Positions 13,565 through 14,557 of a stretch of 14,557 nt of DNA are shown here, one piece after another (position 1 is the first letter of the stretch; each line of letters starts with the position of its first letter). The notes below the pieces were generated by a model, which worked only from the letters and a program-made list of their open reading frames with translations, ran no database searches and was not told the DNA's origin. The translations under genes and the position numbers were made by a program. The stretch is from RGIG3009 sp045590415 (GTDB lineage Bacteria; Bacillota; Clostridia; Oscillospirales; Acutalibacteraceae): the NCBI GenBank assembly GCA_045590415.1, contig JAZNRA010000011.1, positions 1 through 14,557 of the forward strand. The letters are read 5' to 3'.

Positions 13565-14059
13565 ATGCCGCAGCTCAATATCGTGTTGGTCGAACCAGAG
13601 ATCCCGCAAAACACCGGCAACATCAGCCGCACCTGCGCCGCTACCGGCAGCCGCTTACACATTGTCAAACCAATGGGCTTTACCATCGATGATAAAAAGC
13701 TCAAGCGCGCCGGCTTAGATTACTGGCACTTGTTGGATATTACCTATTATGAGAACTTAGCCGATTTTTTCGAGAAAAACAGCGGTCCGTTTTTCTATTT
13801 CACCACCAAGGGCACGCATATCTACTCCGCCGTCGACTACCCCGACGGCGCGTATCTGGTCTTCGGCAAAGAAACCGCCGGCCTGCCGGAAGAATTGCTG
13901 CACGAGCATCCGGAATCGTGCGTCCGTCTGCCGATGCTGGACGACGACGCGGCGCGCTCCTTAAACTTATCCAACACCGTCGCCGTCGGCGTCTATGAGG
14001 TACTGCGCCAATGGGGGTTCCCCGCATTACGTATCGCGGGGCATTTGACAAAGTACTGA
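13565..14059 (+). CDS. trmL: tRNA (cytidine/uridine-34 2'-O)-methyltransferase
   Basis: A 164-residue SPOUT-class methyltransferase of the TrmL/YibK type, which 2'-O-methylates the wobble base of certain tRNA-Leu isoacceptors using S-adenosylmethionine. The three family motifs are in order: VEPEIPQNTGNISRTCAATG (9-28), YLVFGKETAGLPEE (97-110) and RSLNLSNTVAVGVYEVLRQ (131-149). The last two form the trefoil-knot cofactor pocket. Length is normal for the short, extension-free form. The start at 13565 has GGAGG 8 bases upstream. It is monocistronic, followed by a terminator and tRNA-Ser. Confidence 0.95.
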   Translation: MPQLNIVLVEPEIPQNTGNISRTCAATGSRLHIVKPMGFTIDDKKLKRAGLDYWHLLDITYYENLADFFEKNSGPFFYFTTKGTHIYSAVDYPDGAYLVFGKETAGLPEELLHEHPESCVRLPMLDDDAARSLNLSNTVAVGVYEVLRQWGFPALRIAGHLTKY

Positions 14060-14076
14060 TTTTCTTTAAAAAATGA

Positions 14077-14110
14077 GATTCCGCCGTTGACAAATACGGC
14101 GGAATCTTTT
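14077..14110 (+). terminator. Terminator of trmL, overlapping the tRNA-Ser promoter
   Basis: GATTCCGCCGT (14077-14087) and ACGGCGGAATC (14096-14106) form an 11-bp stem with loop TGACAAAT, followed by TTTT. Its loop and 3' arm are shared with the next promoter. Confidence 0.85.
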
Positions 14111-14115
14111 ATAAT
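14087..14115 (+). promoter_or_regulatory. Consensus promoter of tRNA-Ser
   Basis: TTGACA (14087-14092), a 17-base spacer and TATAAT (14110-14115) match the consensus perfectly. The predicted start (about 14122) leaves only about 7 bases before the mature tRNA. The -35 is in the loop of the trmL terminator. Confidence 0.88.
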
Positions 14116-14128
14116 AGGAGCGTTGCAC

Positions 14129-14214
14129 GGAGAGTTGTCCGAGTGGTCGAAGGTGCAGCACTCGAAATGCTGTGTACGAAAGTACCTAGGGTTCGAATCC
14201 CTAACTCTCCGCCA
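14129..14214 (+). tRNA. tRNA-Ser (anticodon CGA)
   Basis: An 86-base type II tRNA. Acceptor GGAGAGT pairs with ACTCTCC, with discriminator G and encoded CCA. The anticodon stem CAGCA/TGCTG holds the loop CTCGAAA, anticodon CGA, reading UCG. The long variable arm (TACGAAAGTA) marks Ser. The T-arm is TAGGG-TTCGAAT-CCCTA. Confidence 0.95.
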
Positions 14215-14390
14215 AAAACGAGAAACCGCCCAAAAGGGCGGTTTTTGTTTTTCAGGGAAAGAGAGTTAGGGATTCGAAAGGCCGTAAAGAAAACATGCCG
14301 GTGGCATGTTTTTAGGCCGTAGCGTTCCACCGCCCTGCCGCACTCTACCGAAACTCATAGACGAGATCGCACTGCCGCCTTGATCAGTCA
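14199..14390 (+). repeat. 192-bp tandem repeat, first copy
   Basis: The unit begins inside tRNA-Ser at the 3' strand of the T stem and contains the last 16 bases of the gene (14199-14214). It then holds the terminator hairpin, an inverted copy of the tRNA 3' half (14261-14278) and a second hairpin, AAAACATGCC/GGCATGTTTT (14290-14299, 14303-14312). About 78 bases without visible coding or structure complete it. It repeats directly at 14391. Confidence 0.9.
14223..14253 (+). terminator. Terminator after tRNA-Ser
   Basis: AAACCGCCC (14223-14231) and GGGCGGTTT (14236-14244) form a perfect stem with loop AAAA, followed by TTGTTTTTC. A second copy in the tandem repeat (14415-14445) has one stem mismatch. 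Confidence 0.88.
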
Positions 14391-14557
14391 CCCTAACTCT
14401 CCGCCAAAAACGAGAAACCGCCCAAAAGGGCGTTTTTTGTTTTTCAGGGAAAGAGAGTTAGGGATTCAAAAGGCCGTAAAGAAAACATGCCGGTGGCATG
14501 TTTTTAGGCCGTAGCGTTCCACCGCCCTGCCGCACTCTACCGAAACTCATAGACGAG
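14391..14557 (+). repeat. 192-bp tandem repeat, second copy (cut by window end)
   Basis: 167 bases align with 14199-14365 without gaps and with two substitutions (14241 G to 14433 T; 14276 G to 14468 A). Upstream of 14391 there is no tRNA body, so this copy has only the 16-base tRNA 3' end. The array may continue beyond the window. Confidence 0.92.

Noticed and set aside
14109..14330. Minus-strand open frame of 73 codons over tRNA-Ser
   Set aside because: It is the antisense of tRNA-Ser and its repeat; the GELGIRTLG string is a common false call from tRNA-Ser complements. The plus-strand frame 14087-14269 is equally a tRNA shadow.

Overview
The window looks like a chromosomal segment of a moderately GC-rich anaerobic Clostridium-class Firmicute, probably an Oscillospirales/Ruminococcaceae-type gut organism. 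This is inferred from the clostridial Rnf operon layout, strong GGAGG-type ribosome binding sites, TTGACA-17-TATAAT promoters, CCA-encoding tRNA genes and the gene families present. I cannot name a species.

Left part (1-1432) is visibly AT-richer than the rest and looks accessory. A divergent control region with three operator-like sites at exact 25-bp spacing separates an XRE-type repressor (plus strand) from a minus-strand pair: a 57-residue helix-turn-helix protein and a SHOCT/zinc-ribbon protein. At the extreme left a new minus-strand gene begins (only its first codons are present). It is preceded by a 9-codon leader ORF lying on the arm of a 15-bp hairpin that buries the gene's Shine-Dalgarno sequence, the layout of a translational attenuator.

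From 1433 to 2033 there is no protein gene. It holds a minus-strand tRNA cluster (Met-Glu-Val in transcription order) with a perfect promoter, and an array of different stem-loops joined by a conserved 8-base linker.

From 2034 to 7832 lies one long minus-strand operon: a NusG-domain-II membrane-anchored protein, a Gx-transporter (heptaprenyl diphosphate synthase component I-like) membrane protein, then rnfC-D-G-E-A-B. Genes overlap or sit within 15 bp, and a promoter lies just upstream. Together RnfCDGEAB form the membrane ferredoxin:NAD+ oxidoreductase that converts the ferredoxin-NAD redox gap into an ion gradient.

From 7903 to 14059 come ordinary metabolic genes: an M14 zinc carboxypeptidase (minus) divergent from a NUDIX ADP-ribose-pyrophosphatase-like enzyme (plus), a sodium:solute symporter (plus) convergent on glycogen phosphorylase (minus), and trmL (plus).

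The right end holds tRNA-Ser(CGA), whose perfect promoter is nested inside the trmL terminator. It is followed by a 192-bp tandem repeat that begins within the tRNA 3' end and carries an inverted copy of the tRNA 3' half. The second copy runs off the window.

Most interesting unexplained items: the leader/hairpin at 11-104, the hairpin array at 1491-1611, the 25-bp-phased operators, the tRNA-Ser-derived tandem repeat, and two protein oddities in the Rnf operon (Cys/His tail of RnfE, altered flavinylation motif of RnfG).
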